A stretch of DNA of 5,175 nt. Origin: Anaerolineales bacterium. Its GTDB lineage: Bacteria; Chloroflexota; Anaerolineae; Anaerolineales; Villigracilaceae. The stretch lies in contig JAICRQ010000278.1 in assembly GCA_025966435.1 (NCBI GenBank), forward strand, positions 1-5,175, read 5' to 3'. Positions 5,109 through 5,175 of this stretch are shown here, in pieces (the first letter of the stretch is position 1; the number at the start of each line of letters is the position of its first letter). Made by a program: the position numbers and the translations under genes. The notes below the pieces were generated by a model, which had not been told where the DNA came from, ran no database searches, and was given only the letters and a program-made list of their open reading frames with translations.

Positions 5109-5175
5109 TACTTTTGCTCCCACAGGGATTTGTCGCTCAGGTACTTATAGCCCGCATCGGGGAAGAGGGTGACTA
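5108..5175 (-). CDS. cysM: C-terminus of a CysM/CysK-type cysteine synthase (partial)
   Basis: The minus strand reads in from the right edge as VTLFPDAGYKYLS then DKSLWEQK and TAA (5110-5108). The PDAGYKYLS segment is the conserved C-terminal part of PLP-dependent cysteine synthases, the equivalent of PDSGSRYLS in the cbs protein of this window. M. tuberculosis CysM has the similar DAGWKYLS at this place. About 21 residues are present; the rest lies outside. CysM is assigned over CysK because mec follows with a TAATG overlap and cysO is nearby, as in the mycobacterial mec-cysO-cysM cluster. The enzyme would add the CysO thiocarboxylate to an aminoacrylate from O-phosphoserine. The chain ends only eight residues after YLS, shorter than the mycobacterial tail. 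Confidence 0.8.
   Translation of the reverse strand, partial: VTLFPDAGYKYLSDKSLWEQK

Noticed and set aside
5109..5123. In-frame GTG at 5123 as the start of the JAMM protease
   Set aside because: It would add five residues and extend the overlap inside cysM; the ATG at 5108 has a TAATG junction and GGGAG at a good distance.
4659..5150. Plus-strand open frame of 163 codons
   Set aside because: It covers mec on the opposite strand, where the complete JAMM motif proves the minus-strand reading; its own sequence is unlike a known protein.

Overview
The window carries a tightly packed set of minus-strand sulfur-metabolism genes, read from right to left. The style resembles an environmental Chloroflexota (Anaerolineae-like) genome. 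That placement is a weak inference from the gene combination, the middling GC content and the dispersed intergenic repeats, and nothing here proves it.

Block 1 (5175 to 2248, minus strand) is a probable operon: the 3' end of a CysM-type cysteine synthase, a JAMM/MPN+ metalloprotease of the Mec type, a DUF4395 membrane protein with a CVGC motif, a membrane-anchored thioredoxin (CAPC), a CysO-type ubiquitin-like sulfur carrier, and a MoeB/MoeZ-like adenylyltransferase fused to a rhodanese domain. Most junctions overlap or nearly touch (TAATG at cysM/mec, 9 nt at mec/DUF4395, GTGA at DUF4395/thioredoxin, an 11-nt overlap at cysO/moeZ). The exception is 107 nt before cysO, which holds an inverted repeat. 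By analogy with Mycobacterium tuberculosis, MoeZ adenylates CysO and sulfurates it to a thiocarboxylate, CysM joins the carrier to O-phosphoserine-derived aminoacrylate, and Mec releases cysteine. The unusual point is that the carrier does not end in Gly-Gly but in Gly-Gly-Ile-His-Val-Ala, so it looks like a pro-protein needing trimming, and the adjacent JAMM protease is the obvious candidate. The inserted DUF4395/thioredoxin pair suggests a membrane dithiol module tied to sulfur delivery.

Block 2 (2247 to 1902) has no intact gene. It contains a moeZ-proximal dispersed repeat, a strong plus-strand terminator, the frameshifted 3' remnant of a plus-strand PIN-domain (VapC-like) toxin gene, and a likely promoter for the next minus-strand gene.

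Block 3 (1901 to 123, minus strand) is a two-gene unit: a cystathionine beta-synthase with a C-terminal CBS-domain pair, then a STAS-domain (anti-sigma-factor-antagonist-like) protein lacking the usual DSSG signature. It ends in a long bidirectional hairpin terminator at 82-123. A probable plus-strand gene ends on the other side, near position 64, so the two transcription units converge.
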